Part shown: positions 36,562 through 44,567 of the stretch, piece by piece
How the letters are laid out: every line of letters begins with the position of its first letter
Numbering within the stretch: position 1 is the first letter of the stretch
Source: Emticicia sp031378345
GTDB lineage: Bacteria > Bacteroidota > Bacteroidia > Cytophagales > Spirosomataceae
Reading direction: 5' to 3'
Length of the DNA: 64,000 nucleotides
Assembly: GCA_031378345.1 (NCBI GenBank)
Contig: JANNDY010000039.1
Span: forward strand, 62,001-126,000
Position numbers and translations under genes: made by a program
The notes under the pieces: model-generated
Databases searched by the model: none
What the model was told of the DNA's origin: nothing
The model's input: only the letters and a program-made list of their open reading frames with translations

Positions 36562-37800
36562 GGGTGCTTTCAACCGTTACGAAAAACTTACAAAAATCTA
36601 CACATCGCTGTTTAGACTGCTGTTCTCTTCCTGCTTCGTAGAAGTCCTAAGTCTTTCGGCTTTCGGTTTATTTACCTCTCCACAGGCATAAACGGTGTAA
36701 CTCACCGCCTTTTTCTCTAAATTGATAGAAGCGTTCAAATCTCTATCCTTTTGCATTCCGCAATTTGGACACTTGAAAACTCTATCTTTCAAAGAAAGAT
36801 TATTATTTAAAAATTGGCAATTTGAACAGGTTTTTGATGATGGAAAAAACCTATCTACTACTGTCAGTCGGCTTCCGTACCATTCTGTTTTATAAGTTAA
36901 CTGTCGGCGAAACTCTCCAAATCCACTATCCAAAATGGCAGATGCCAATCTGTGATTTTTACTCATGCCACTTACATTCAAATCTTCAATTACTATTTGG
37001 CTGTGGTTTTTGACTAAATGGGTCGTCAATTTGTGCAAAGCATCTTTGCGAATACAAGATATTTTATAATGTATTTTGGCTACTTTACGCTTTTCTTTTT
37101 GATAGTTTTTACTTTGTTGTTTCGCTCCTTTAACAAATTTCTTGCTTACTTTTCTTTGTGCAATTTTGAGTTTACGTTTGAGTTTTTTGTAAGGTTTTTT
37201 ATTCTCAAATACTTCTCCATTTGATAAAGTTGCAAGTGCTTTGATGCCTAAATCTACCCCAATAACAGGTCTTTCTTCAATTTTATCAACCTTTTGAAGC
37301 GTTTGTGTAGTTTTGAAACTTACAAACCAATGGGTATATTGACGGCTTATAACTACATTTTTTATCTCTACATTTGGTAATTCTTCACTACAAACAACTA
37401 AACCTAATTTGGGTAGTTGTAACTTTCGACCTTTGATATGAATTGCTCCCTCCAAGTAAAAACTATCATTTACGCCTTTTTTCTTAAAGGTTGGCAACTT
37501 CGAGCCTTTTACAGTAAAAGCACGTTTGTAAGCTGTATCCAAGTTCTTAAATGCTTGTTGTGGACTACATTTTGAAACCTCATAAGTCCATGATTTTTCA
37601 CTTTTTACTTCTTTTACCCAAGTTTTATGTAAATCTACGCCACTTGGACGCTTATATACTTCTGATTCTGTCCTTGCTTCATAACCTTTCTTGCACTTAT
37701 CCAACGCCCAATTATAGGCAAATCTGGCAACGCCAGCGTGCTTCCGTGCTAGGGTGATTTGCTTATTATTTAGCTCCAATCTTATTTTATAACTTTTCAT
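36562..37800 (-). mobile_element. IS200/IS605-type element carrying only tnpB
   Basis: The tnpB gene with its presumed right end, where the omega-RNA scaffold would end near GGTTGAA (minus strand, about 36570). No tnpA lies nearby. The left boundary probably falls in or just before the end of the small coiled-coil gene at 37805. Ends are estimates. Confidence 0.5.
36598..37800 (-). CDS. tnpB: TnpB, RNA-guided nuclease of IS200/IS605 elements
   Basis: 400 residues, full length. RuvC residues are in place: D183 in GVDLGIKALAT, E272 in IVIEDLNVSGM and D354 in DRDLNASINL; the zinc ribbon is C325/C328/C344/C347. Known TnpB proteins use an RNA from the element's right end to cut target DNA near a short motif, helping retain the element. 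The gene appears active but is an orphan. It starts five bases after a coiled-coil gene stop that it may have truncated. Confidence 0.93.
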   Translation of the reverse strand: MKSYKIRLELNNKQITLARKHAGVARFAYNWALDKCKKGYEARTESEVYKRPSGVDLHKTWVKEVKSEKSWTYEVSKCSPQQAFKNLDTAYKRAFTVKGSKLPTFKKKGVNDSFYLEGAIHIKGRKLQLPKLGLVVCSEELPNVEIKNVVISRQYTHWFVSFKTTQTLQKVDKIEERPVIGVDLGIKALATLSNGEVFENKKPYKKLKRKLKIAQRKVSKKFVKGAKQQSKNYQKEKRKVAKIHYKISCIRKDALHKLTTHLVKNHSQIVIEDLNVSGMSKNHRLASAILDSGFGEFRRQLTYKTEWYGSRLTVVDRFFPSSKTCSNCQFLNNNLSLKDRVFKCPNCGMQKDRDLNASINLEKKAVSYTVYACGEVNKPKAERLRTSTKQEENSSLNSDV

Positions 37801-37804
37801 TGGT

Positions 37805-37966
37805 TTAGTTTAATGACGGCTTCATGCCTTTTTTTTGTTCAAGAGTTATTTTTTTATACTCTTCAATTATTTTACTTAAAGCTTCAATTTGTTGTTCTTG
37901 AAGCTCGATTATTCTGAGAAACGCTTCGTTGTCAGAGTTTTGTATTTTGCTGAAATCAAACATCAT
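37805..37966 (-). CDS. Short coiled-coil protein behind integrase, probably truncated
   Basis: 53 residues (MMFDFSKIQNSD, then a helix ALSKIIEEYKKITLEQ). Its ATG overlaps the integrase stop (TAATG). The satellite integrase at 61012 is also followed directly by a coiled-coil gene (91 residues), so the pair is homologous in arrangement; this one is shorter, as if cut by the tnpB element. Confidence 0.55.
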   Translation of the reverse strand: MMFDFSKIQNSDNEAFLRIIELQEQQIEALSKIIEEYKKITLEQKKGMKPSLN

Positions 37967-39252
37967 TACCCTAATTTAGTACGTTGAAAAGCCTCTTTGA
38001 TGTCAAACAGCACGGTTTTATGCTCAACCGTAGCATAATGTTTTAGTGTCATATTTATTGACGAATGCCCCATGGTCGCTTTGGTTGCCAGCTCCGACAG
38101 CCCAGCATTATACATGATGGTTGCGTAGGTACGCCTTGCCATGTGCGATGTGATTATTTTTTTGATAGCTGCTATCTGCCCAATCGCCTTTAGTTGCAAA
38201 TTGATTTTATGATTGCTCACTATTGGCAATACATACCCATATTGCTTACAGTAATTATCATTACTATATTTTTGGAGAATCACTAAAGCACGATTACACA
38301 GATAAACGGTTTGCTCTCTGCCTGTTTTTTCACGTGGTTTAAAAATATAAGTTTCGCCCGATTCAAGTTTCAAAAAATGATTAGGGCGTAATGCTCTACA
38401 ATCCGAAAAACTCAATCCTGTATAACACATAAACAAAAATACATCTCTGACCCTATCCATATTATTGATAAGTTTCAAATCATCAATAATCAAAACTTCT
38501 TTTTCTGTTAGGGCTTCACCTTTTTTGATGTCAAATCTTCTACGGAAATTCATAAACGGATTTCGAGCTATCCATTCATTTTCCATGGCATAGTCCATAA
38601 ACCGCTTGAAATGTCCCGAAATCATTTGTACCACATTATGGCTATTAGCCCGCTCCTTTTTGAGCCAAGCCCCAAACGCCTTAATGTCATAGGGCTTCAC
38701 ATTATCTAAGGTTGTGTCTTTTCCATAATGGTTATACCCAAAATCGCTGATATGCCGATGCCAATTTTTGATTTTTTTCAATGTACCAACCTCCAATTCC
38801 TGCACTTTATGATTATCTTCAAAAGTATTAAAAAACATGATTAAGGAGTGCTGAAATGAGGGAATCGCAGCTACACCTAAACCCATAACCACTGATTTGA
38901 TAAGCTCAAGGTCAATATTACGTTCAGTCAATCGAAGTTCGATAAATGCTTTTTCGGCTCGCATCTTCATTTCTTGCAACATGAGTGTTTTGTGTTCCTG
39001 CCCTTTTACCTTGAACTTCTCGTTGTCGAGTTCACCAAACTTGCATTTGATATTGGTCGAAAATCCCTTTCGAGGCAATCTGCCATATCGAAAATCCATC
39101 ATTATAGTACAATTCTCGCTTAGGGTTTCACCTCTCAAAAGTTTCCTTTGCCAGACTGTTACGCAAAAATTTACACTGCGGGAGTCCAAAAACTTTCCTG
39201 CTACCGCTTGCCGTAACTTGGTAGTTACTGCCGAATTACTTAGATTTGTCAT
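37966..39252 (-). CDS. Second tyrosine recombinase, inside the prophage
   Basis: 428 residues, clearly homologous along its entire length to the satellite integrase at 61012-62310 and much less like the prophage integrase at 15956. Catalytic motifs: TGLSFSDCRAL, HMARRTYATIM (His-x-x-Arg), MGHSSINMTLKHY (His and Tyr). It is far from the prophage ends and on the late strand, so it is not needed for prophage integration; it probably came with an element inserted in the phage. Confidence 0.9.
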   Translation of the reverse strand: MTNLSNSAVTTKLRQAVAGKFLDSRSVNFCVTVWQRKLLRGETLSENCTIMMDFRYGRLPRKGFSTNIKCKFGELDNEKFKVKGQEHKTLMLQEMKMRAEKAFIELRLTERNIDLELIKSVVMGLGVAAIPSFQHSLIMFFNTFEDNHKVQELEVGTLKKIKNWHRHISDFGYNHYGKDTTLDNVKPYDIKAFGAWLKKERANSHNVVQMISGHFKRFMDYAMENEWIARNPFMNFRRRFDIKKGEALTEKEVLIIDDLKLINNMDRVRDVFLFMCYTGLSFSDCRALRPNHFLKLESGETYIFKPREKTGREQTVYLCNRALVILQKYSNDNYCKQYGYVLPIVSNHKINLQLKAIGQIAAIKKIITSHMARRTYATIMYNAGLSELATKATMGHSSINMTLKHYATVEHKTVLFDIKEAFQRTKLG

Positions 39253-39288
39253 GATTTAATTTTCTTATCGTGAGAAATTGAATTTTTA

Positions 39289-39321
39289 AGCCCCGACTAT
39301 TTGCAGTAGTTCGGGGTTTTT
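39289..39321 (+). terminator. Hairpin upstream of the second integrase, T-run on plus strand
   Basis: CCCCGACTA/TAGTTCGGGG arms followed by TTTTTG on the plus strand. No plus-strand gene ends here, so it may stop antisense transcripts. Confidence 0.5.
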
Positions 39322-39491
39322 GTTTTAACATGACGTTTCCATCTTGTTTATTTTGTTTAAAATGTTAATTTTAATTTCTTTTATTAATTTATGATACAAA
39401 GATTAACTTTTAAAAAATAAATTCCTAACATTTTTTAATAATTATTTTTTTTATTATATTTGTAACATAGTTTAATATAAATAACAATCGC

Positions 39492-39656
39492 ATGGCAAAG
39501 GTCAATTTAGATGTTCCTGAAGATTTACATTTAAAAGTAAAGAGGGAAAAATTGGATAGAGAGGATAATGGTAACAAAGAAAGTTTGAAAGAACTTTACT
39601 ATGAAGTAATTCGGGAAGGGATAGAATCAATCAAAAACAAAAAAGCCACTTCGTAA
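39492..39656 (+). CDS. Small ribbon-helix-helix-like protein
   Basis: 54 residues. MAKVNLDVPEDLHLKVKREK is the strand-then-helix start of RHH/CopG-type DNA-binding proteins, followed by a helix ESLKELYYEVIREGIES. Divergent from the second integrase, whose region it may regulate; an antitoxin is another possibility but no toxin gene is next to it. A bidirectional terminator overlaps its stop. Confidence 0.6.
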   Translation: MAKVNLDVPEDLHLKVKREKLDREDNGNKESLKELYYEVIREGIESIKNKKATS

Positions 39657-39673
39657 AGAAGTGGCTTTTTTTT
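39638..39673. terminator. Bidirectional terminator
   Basis: AAAAGCCACTT/AAGTGGCTTTT arms with A-run before and T-run after, shared by the RHH-like gene and the convergent BRCT gene. Confidence 0.85.
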
Positions 39674-39692
39674 ATAAATACGTTACAAAAAC

Positions 39693-40538
39693 CTACAAAT
39701 CCAAGAAGTGATATAAGCCATTTTCCGAAACAATTTTCAGCTTACCAGCATCAGTTTGTATTTGCTTCGCTTTGTCAATCTTTGCAGGACCAGCCCCAGT
39801 TGCTACAATCAAATAGTCCAAATTCTTTGAAACTCCAGAAGTAATAATTCCGCCCATTTCTATCAATAACTTTTCAGCAACTTCTCTTTTTGGAAATTTC
39901 TCAAAATTACCTGTCATCAAAAACCGCTTACCATCAAATGATGCAGCTTCAATATCCTCAAAAACAACACCTTCAAAATTAGCATCGGGTAAATTTCTCA
40001 TAAAATGCTTTTTTGCATTTTTTTCTTTAGAATCTTTATAATACTGCACAAGGTCTTGTAGGGTATTTGGCTCATTTAAAGCCAATAATTTAAGTAGCAC
40101 ATAAAATGACAAAAACGCCTCATTCAAATCTTTTTCGTTACTGCCATCGAAAAATATATCAAAATGACTTGTCAGGCTTTCTCTATCAGATTTTATTCCT
40201 GGTAGTCGTAAAACAGCTAAAGTATTAACACAAACAAATGGCTTATCAGGTAACGAAATTCCTGCTAACTCCAAACTCTGTATAAGAGAAGATTTGTGAT
40301 TGGCTACTTTAAAGCAAACATAAAAATCTGCTTCTACGAAGTATTTTTCTATACTAACCCACAAGTTTTTTAAGTTCAGAATACTTTCTTCGATTGACAC
40401 ATTGAGGTTAATATCTGAATAAAAATGGTCTGCAATTTCGCCCTCTTTTATCATAACTATGCCAATACTTTTCATAAGTCCTTGACTATTATTTTCAATA
40501 TCGAAGGTCAAAAATGTTTCTTTCGTTTGGCTATTCAT
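39693..40538 (-). CDS. Protein with DnaQ-like exonuclease remnant and C-terminal BRCT domain
   Basis: 281 residues. N-terminal FLTFDIENN resembles the DxE motif of DEDD exonucleases, but the later His/Asp catalytic motifs cannot be found, so nuclease activity is doubtful. The last 85 residues are a BRCT domain (FDGKRFLMTGNFEKFPK, then ISSGV-type turn and SKNLDYLIVATGAGPAKI). Polymerase III epsilon-BRCT and ligase-BRCT proteins have similar ends. Coded after the nuclease gene in the accessory operon; may act at DNA ends during phage growth. Confidence 0.7.
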   Translation of the reverse strand: MNSQTKETFLTFDIENNSQGLMKSIGIVMIKEGEIADHFYSDINLNVSIEESILNLKNLWVSIEKYFVEADFYVCFKVANHKSSLIQSLELAGISLPDKPFVCVNTLAVLRLPGIKSDRESLTSHFDIFFDGSNEKDLNEAFLSFYVLLKLLALNEPNTLQDLVQYYKDSKEKNAKKHFMRNLPDANFEGVVFEDIEAASFDGKRFLMTGNFEKFPKREVAEKLLIEMGGIITSGVSKNLDYLIVATGAGPAKIDKAKQIQTDAGKLKIVSENGLYHFLDL

Positions 40539-40689
40539 ACAATAGAATGTTTAAGACTTAAAAATAAAGATTTAAATCTAACAAGATAAATCGTTATTCA
40601 CAACACCCAACTCAGGATATGCCAAAGCCAATGAGCAAAGCAAATCTTCAAAAGGCATCATAATCAAAAATATCGTTTTCCATAGTTTC

Positions 40690-41076
40690 CTATTTCTTTC
40701 CACCAAAATAAGCAACTGCCAATCCTTCTTTCACAAGCAAATCATTGATATCAGTTCCATCTTCGGTAAACAGTGTAGCCAAATAGCGTCCGTATTTATC
40801 GGAGTCTAAATCTGCATCAATGTTTTTTCGAGAAGTGAGTTTAACTGTCTTATTCAAAACCAGTTCGGTTAATCGTACCTTAGCTGCTTTGGCTTTCGCC
40901 CTTACTTCAGGATTGCTACTACTGAGCTCGGACGTATCAATGCCATAGAGCCGAAGTTGCAAATTTGCTTGTTTGATGTCAAACAAGCAATCAACCGTTG
41001 CTTCAACAGTGTCGCCATCAATTACTCTGGTAATGATTGCCGTAATGTCGTTGTAAATTTTGCTTCCAAGTAACAT
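40690..41076 (-). CDS. Staphylococcal-nuclease-like (thermonuclease) protein
   Basis: 128 residues with SNase motifs: VIDGDTVEA (D20, D22), LRLYGIDTSE (R42) and DKYGRYLATLF (R97). SNase-family enzymes cleave DNA and RNA with calcium. No signal peptide, so intracellular or virion-associated. It lies in the short accessory operon behind the structured leader RNA. Confidence 0.85.
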   Translation of the reverse strand: MLLGSKIYNDITAIITRVIDGDTVEATVDCLFDIKQANLQLRLYGIDTSELSSSNPEVRAKAKAAKVRLTELVLNKTVKLTSRKNIDADLDSDKYGRYLATLFTEDGTDINDLLVKEGLAVAYFGGKK

Positions 41077-41081
41077 GATTT

Positions 41082-41732
41082 CTATTTTTTAAGTGAATTG
41101 AATAAACTTTCCATCATCGCTAACTTAATCTGACCGATAGCTATTTTTCGGTCGTAGTCTTTTATTTTTACAACAGTCTTACAAGTCGCCTTTCGGTCTT
41201 GGTATTTTTTAAGGTTAATTTTGAGGTTTTTAATATCTCGGTCAAGCTCAAATTTATTAGTTGGCAAACCCTTCGCAAAAGTATCTGCCACCATTGGCTC
41301 GTCTTGGGGCAAAAAACCATTTTTCATTACATAGCGAATCTCATCACCTTTCTCAATCCATTCTTCTCTGATGTGTAGTATTTCGTCAGTAATATGTTTT
41401 AGATTGGTTTCTTTCTGAAAGTCTTGCAAGCTATTCGATAGTTCTGCTTTACGTTGGTCGAGCAGGTTCTGTTCTGCTCGTAGTTGCTTCACAAGTTGAT
41501 TGACCTGTTCACTCAGTTGCTTGGGAGCTTCTTCGGCAAAGCTTCGAGTAGGTACGCTACTGGTCGGAGCTGGGGCGGGTGTGATAACCGTTGGTATTAT
41601 ACCTGAGCGTAACGATTCATAAGCTGCACGAGCTTCGGCAATTTGTTCGGGTGTGCTTTGTTTGGTTCTAAGTCCAGCTTCAAGTAATTCTAAACGTGCC
41701 TTGGCTTGTTTTCTCAGGAGTATCTCGTTCAT
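41082..41732 (-). CDS. Coiled-coil phage protein, unknown
   Basis: 216 residues. Long helices at both ends (LLRKQAKARLELLEAG; LKKYQDRKATCKTV) with a Pro/Thr/Ser linker around residues 50-65 and a coiled coil about 75-125. Overlaps the upstream gene out of frame by 53 bases. Unknown. Confidence 0.55.
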   Translation of the reverse strand: MNEILLRKQAKARLELLEAGLRTKQSTPEQIAEARAAYESLRSGIIPTVITPAPAPTSSVPTRSFAEEAPKQLSEQVNQLVKQLRAEQNLLDQRKAELSNSLQDFQKETNLKHITDEILHIREEWIEKGDEIRYVMKNGFLPQDEPMVADTFAKGLPTNKFELDRDIKNLKINLKKYQDRKATCKTVVKIKDYDRKIAIGQIKLAMMESLFNSLKK

Positions 41733-41931
41733 TTTTCAGGATTTCAACAAAATCTTCGATATGAGTTCTATACGTTTCGGCATAGATATAATCGTAGGGA
41801 TTTTCATAATGTTCAATTTTGGGGAAATTAAGCAAATAAGATTGGAGCGTAGAAAGCAAGAAATCAACGTCCTCGCAATTTTCAAGCAAGGTGGTCGTAA
41901 CAGAAGGTATTTCGTGCGGCTTGGAGTACAT
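41680..41931 (-). CDS. Small phage protein, unknown
   Basis: 83 residues, acidic, Tyr-rich centre (HYENPYDYIYAETYRTHIED). First gene after the structured leader at 41952-42058. No family recognised. Confidence 0.55.
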   Translation of the reverse strand: MYSKPHEIPSVTTTLLENCEDVDFLLSTLQSYLLNFPKIEHYENPYDYIYAETYRTHIEDFVEILKNERDTPEKTSQGTFRIT

Positions 41932-41951
41932 AAAATATGCCGATAGTAGCT

Positions 41952-42058
41952 GCAGACAAACACACTAAAAAATAGCATACTCGCAGGGTGCTTTCGACTC
42001 CTCACTACCGGCAATGTCCTTGCCGCTGAGTATGCTATATAATTTACTGTTTGTCTGC
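41952..42058 (-). ncRNA. Structured 5' leader RNA candidate
   Basis: Two 31-base arms (41952-41982 and 42028-42058) pair as an 11-bp outer helix GCAGACAAACA, a symmetric 9x9 internal loop and an 11-bp inner helix ATAGCATACTC. The apical part contains a small GGCAA/TTGCC hairpin. A perfect -7 box TAGTTTTG (42063-42070, minus strand) lies just upstream, so the RNA would start the transcript of the 41931 operon. It may be an attenuator, protein-binding leader or new riboswitch-like element. Confidence 0.55.
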
Positions 42059-42062
42059 GATG

Positions 42063-42070
42063 CAAAACTA
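42063..42070 (-). promoter_or_regulatory. Promoter -7 box TAGTTTTG for the accessory operon
   Basis: Perfect TANNTTTG on the minus strand directly after the terminator of the head operon. No TTTG at -33 and no late-promoter element, so regulation differs from P1-P5. Confidence 0.5.
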
Positions 42071-42071
42071 C

Positions 42072-42106
42072 AAAAAAATCCCTGTTTGTTAGGCAGGGAT
42101 TTTTAG
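42072..42106 (-). terminator. Terminator of the head operon
   Basis: AAATCCCTG/CAGGGATTT arms with a T-run on the minus strand. Confidence 0.8.
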
Positions 42107-42117
42107 TTTTTTCCGAA

Positions 42118-42615
42118 TTATCTTCGTGAGTCTTCCTCGCTCGTTGCTACACTTGCCAAAGCTCTTTGCTCGCTTTCTGCCATCATTGCCGCAAGTGCGG
42201 CTTTTGCCCTATCTTGTGCAGTTGCTGGAGTAGCTTCGGGGGCCACTTCGTCAGCTACTGGAGTAGCTTCAGGAGTTGCTTCGTCAATTGCTGGAGTAGC
42301 TTCGGGAGCCGCTTCGTCAGCTACTGGAGTAGCTTCGGGAGTTGCTTCGTCAATTGCTGGAGTAGCTTCGGGAGCCGCTTCGTCAGCTACTGGAGTAGCT
42401 TCGGGAGCTGCTTCGTCAATTGCTGGAGTAGCTTCGGGAGCTGCTTCGTCAGCTATTGGAGCTACTTCGTCAGCTACTTCGGGAGCTGCTTCGTCAATTG
42501 CTGGAGTAGCTTCTGAAGCTACTTCGGGAGTAGCTTCGGGAGCTGCTTCGTCAGTATTTGGAGCTATTTGCTCAGACGACGGTATTATCTCCGTCAGTTC
42601 CTTTTTCTTTGCCAT
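42118..42615 (-). CDS. Ala/Pro/Glu repeat protein
   Basis: 165 residues; about residues 20-130 are made of variants of a ten-residue unit (DEAAPEATPA, ADEAAPEATPV), probably extended and disordered. Ends carry charged helices (KAALAAMMAESEQ). The DNA unit is about 30 bp, so copy number may vary. Last gene of the head operon: perhaps a capsid accessory or linker protein. The 131-residue protein at 44568 has a shorter version of the same composition. Confidence 0.6.
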   Translation of the reverse strand: MAKKKELTEIIPSSEQIAPNTDEAAPEATPEVASEATPAIDEAAPEVADEVAPIADEAAPEATPAIDEAAPEATPVADEAAPEATPAIDEATPEATPVADEAAPEATPAIDEATPEATPVADEVAPEATPATAQDRAKAALAAMMAESEQRALASVATSEEDSRR

Positions 42616-42826
42616 TTGGTTTTGGTTTTATGGCTTTCTTAGGTTTAACTGAAATTGCTTTTGGTTCTTTGATAACAAGTTCAAAAACATCTTTGATACC
42701 GCCATCAACGAAAGCCTTAGCAATTTCATCAGTAATTTTGTCGTCCAAAGTAACCATTCCGATACCCGGACAAACCCTACTGAATTTGCCTTTCTGAAAG
42801 CCTGATTTATACTTGTACTTTTCCAT
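42572..42826 (-). CDS. Small basic phage protein, unknown
   Basis: 84 residues, with KFSRVCPGIGMVTLDDKITDE and a Lys/Pro-rich tail. Overlaps the repeat protein by 44 bases. Probably a small head/neck or head-decoration protein by position. Confidence 0.5.
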   Translation of the reverse strand: MEKYKYKSGFQKGKFSRVCPGIGMVTLDDKITDEIAKAFVDGGIKDVFELVIKEPKAISVKPKKAIKPKPNGKEKGTDGDNTVV

Positions 42827-42889
42827 TGAATTTGCGTTTGGTGCGTCAACACTCCGTCGCCACGTTGTTTAAATAACATCACCCAAAAA

Positions 42890-43435
42890 TTATGGCAATG
42901 CAATAAATGTAATAGCCGAAGCGATTGTAGAAGACAATGGAGTTAAGCCCCACATATAGCCTTCTTCATCGCCTTTCAAGGTCTTACCTCTTTGCTCGCT
43001 ACCTTTCTTGCCAATTTTTCCTGAGTTCTTCAGAAAAATTGGTTTTTGCGAAGTACCAACAACTACAAATTGGTCGTCATTCAATTCAACCAAAAACACA
43101 GAGCCAGCGTTGATGTCTTTTGCCAACTCAGCTTGAAGCTGTTTCGACAAACCAGCCATTTGGAATTCAATTCCTTGCTTCCAGTTTTGATAACCCGGCT
43201 CACCTAACAACTCATCGCTGGCATCAATGGTATTGGCAGGTACTTCGTAAATGGCAAACGAACCTGCCGTTATACGAGGGGCAACGGTAATTTCACCAGC
43301 CGTAATATCAGCTTTGATGGGCCAGCCGCCAGTAAATGACTTTGCCAATGCACGCATTACCCTTCTCGCTCCGGCAGGGTTTCCAGCTTGCGTTGAATCT
43401 GCCGCAATGCTCGAAAAATTAACTAAAACAGGCAT
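42890..43435 (-). CDS. Structural head/tail protein candidate
   Basis: 181 residues, beta-rich with many Ala/Gly (PVLVNFSSIAADSTQAGNP, IASAITFIALP). Directly after the major capsid gene, separated by a hairpin that may tune its level. A head protein or major tail tube protein are both possible; no signature. Confidence 0.5.
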   Translation of the reverse strand: MPVLVNFSSIAADSTQAGNPAGARRVMRALAKSFTGGWPIKADITAGEITVAPRITAGSFAIYEVPANTIDASDELLGEPGYQNWKQGIEFQMAGLSKQLQAELAKDINAGSVFLVELNDDQFVVVGTSQKPIFLKNSGKIGKKGSEQRGKTLKGDEEGYMWGLTPLSSTIASAITFIALP

Positions 43436-43477
43436 ATTTTTTTTAGATTAAAATTATTTGTAGAAAAAAATAAAGCA

Positions 43478-43502
43478 CAGCTCCTGATACTGTCAGGAGC
43501 TG
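43478..43502 (-). terminator. Hairpin between capsid gene and next gene (partial terminator)
   Basis: CAGCTCCTGA/TCAGGAGCTG perfect arms with a broken T-run on the minus strand. Could reduce read-through after the capsid gene. Confidence 0.6.
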
Positions 43503-43513
43503 TTATGCCAAGA

Positions 43514-44503
43514 TTAAGCTGCGTCGCCTAACCATATTAATTCAGTTGCACAGATACCCACGCCACTAAAATAATCCATGATGTAAGCCAACGAACGGTC
43601 TCTTTTTTGATAATCAAAATCAACGTTGTTTTGCTTGTTTTCATCGTCATACAAGTACACCAAGTTTTCACGAGTTGTAACAATCGGACGATTGAAAGCT
43701 GCTACACCCTGTTCAACAATCATTTCAATGTCAGAGCCATCCAAGTATGTTTTCTTGAATTCAGTATTGTATGGCAATGACCCAAACAAAGTACGATAAT
43801 TTTTTTCGTAAGCATCTTTGTGAGCTGTACTCAATATCATTATACCATTACCGCCATAACGAACTTCTTCAGGAAGAGCTGCTTTGAGTTTTTCCAACTC
43901 TGCAACAGCATTAGAAGATGTAATTGGATTAATATCAACCACATTAATTGTGGCAGGGAAATTCGCAATCGTGTCCAAAATCTGCTTCAACCAGCCATCA
44001 AACATGCCCATATAGGTCAGGTCAGCAGTATTATGAACAGCTTTCCACATACCTTGACGCATGTATTTCTTGACAGCAACTAACAACTTATCAACTACAT
44101 ACTGCTCGTAAGGATAAGTTTCTGGGTCAATCTTTTGCGTTTTTACACGACCGATATACGTATTATACATCGCCAAAATTTTGGTATGCGTAAATTTCAA
44201 ATCTACTTTTATAGGCTCAACATGAGCTTTGCGAGTTTTGAATTTTACTACGTTGTTTTTGGGGTCAAAGCTATCTTTACCACCGGGCTGTAATGGGTCG
44301 CCAACGATTAAATCCGTCAATACAACTTCGCCTGAAGACGGCATAAAATTGACATACGAATCTAATGCGACGATAGGGCTACCAGCTAAACCATCGAAAC
44401 CAACTTCCGAAACCGATTGAATGATATGTTCCTGATGGTCCAGGGCATAGTTTGTTAAATCGGTCGAAATGTCCGCCATTGAAATTGAATCTGTTGCAGG
44501 CAT
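43514..44503 (-). CDS. Major capsid protein candidate
   Basis: 329 residues. The sequence VRYGGNGIMILSTAHKDAYEKN and FNRPIVTTRENLVYLY is similar to HK97-fold capsid proteins of Bacteroidota phages, with an acidic N-terminal part. Position after head protease and a small acidic scaffold-like gene supports this. Likely the most abundant virion protein. No covalent cross-linking motif can be claimed. Confidence 0.75.
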   Translation of the reverse strand: MPATDSISMADISTDLTNYALDHQEHIIQSVSEVGFDGLAGSPIVALDSYVNFMPSSGEVVLTDLIVGDPLQPGGKDSFDPKNNVVKFKTRKAHVEPIKVDLKFTHTKILAMYNTYIGRVKTQKIDPETYPYEQYVVDKLLVAVKKYMRQGMWKAVHNTADLTYMGMFDGWLKQILDTIANFPATINVVDINPITSSNAVAELEKLKAALPEEVRYGGNGIMILSTAHKDAYEKNYRTLFGSLPYNTEFKKTYLDGSDIEMIVEQGVAAFNRPIVTTRENLVYLYDDENKQNNVDFDYQKRDRSLAYIMDYFSGVGICATELIWLGDAA

Positions 44504-44567
44504 TGCTTTAAATAATTAAATTGTTGATGAAGTGTTTTATGCTCGAATTTTCAATCAAATACAATCG

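Noticed and set aside
38242..38253. Exact TTGCTTACAGTA inside the middle integrase gene
   Set aside because: Single copy in coding sequence (encodes part of NYCKQY); most likely chance, although it equals the satellite arm site.
36557..41993. 13-base string GAAAGCACCCTGC shared by the tnpB right flank and the leader RNA at 41981
   Set aside because: Short and single; could suggest a TnpB guide match but chance cannot be excluded.
42118..42615. Regularly spaced repeats resembling a CRISPR array
   Set aside because: Repeats are in frame, without unique spacers, and encode a simple Ala/Pro/Glu repeat protein. No cas genes in the window.
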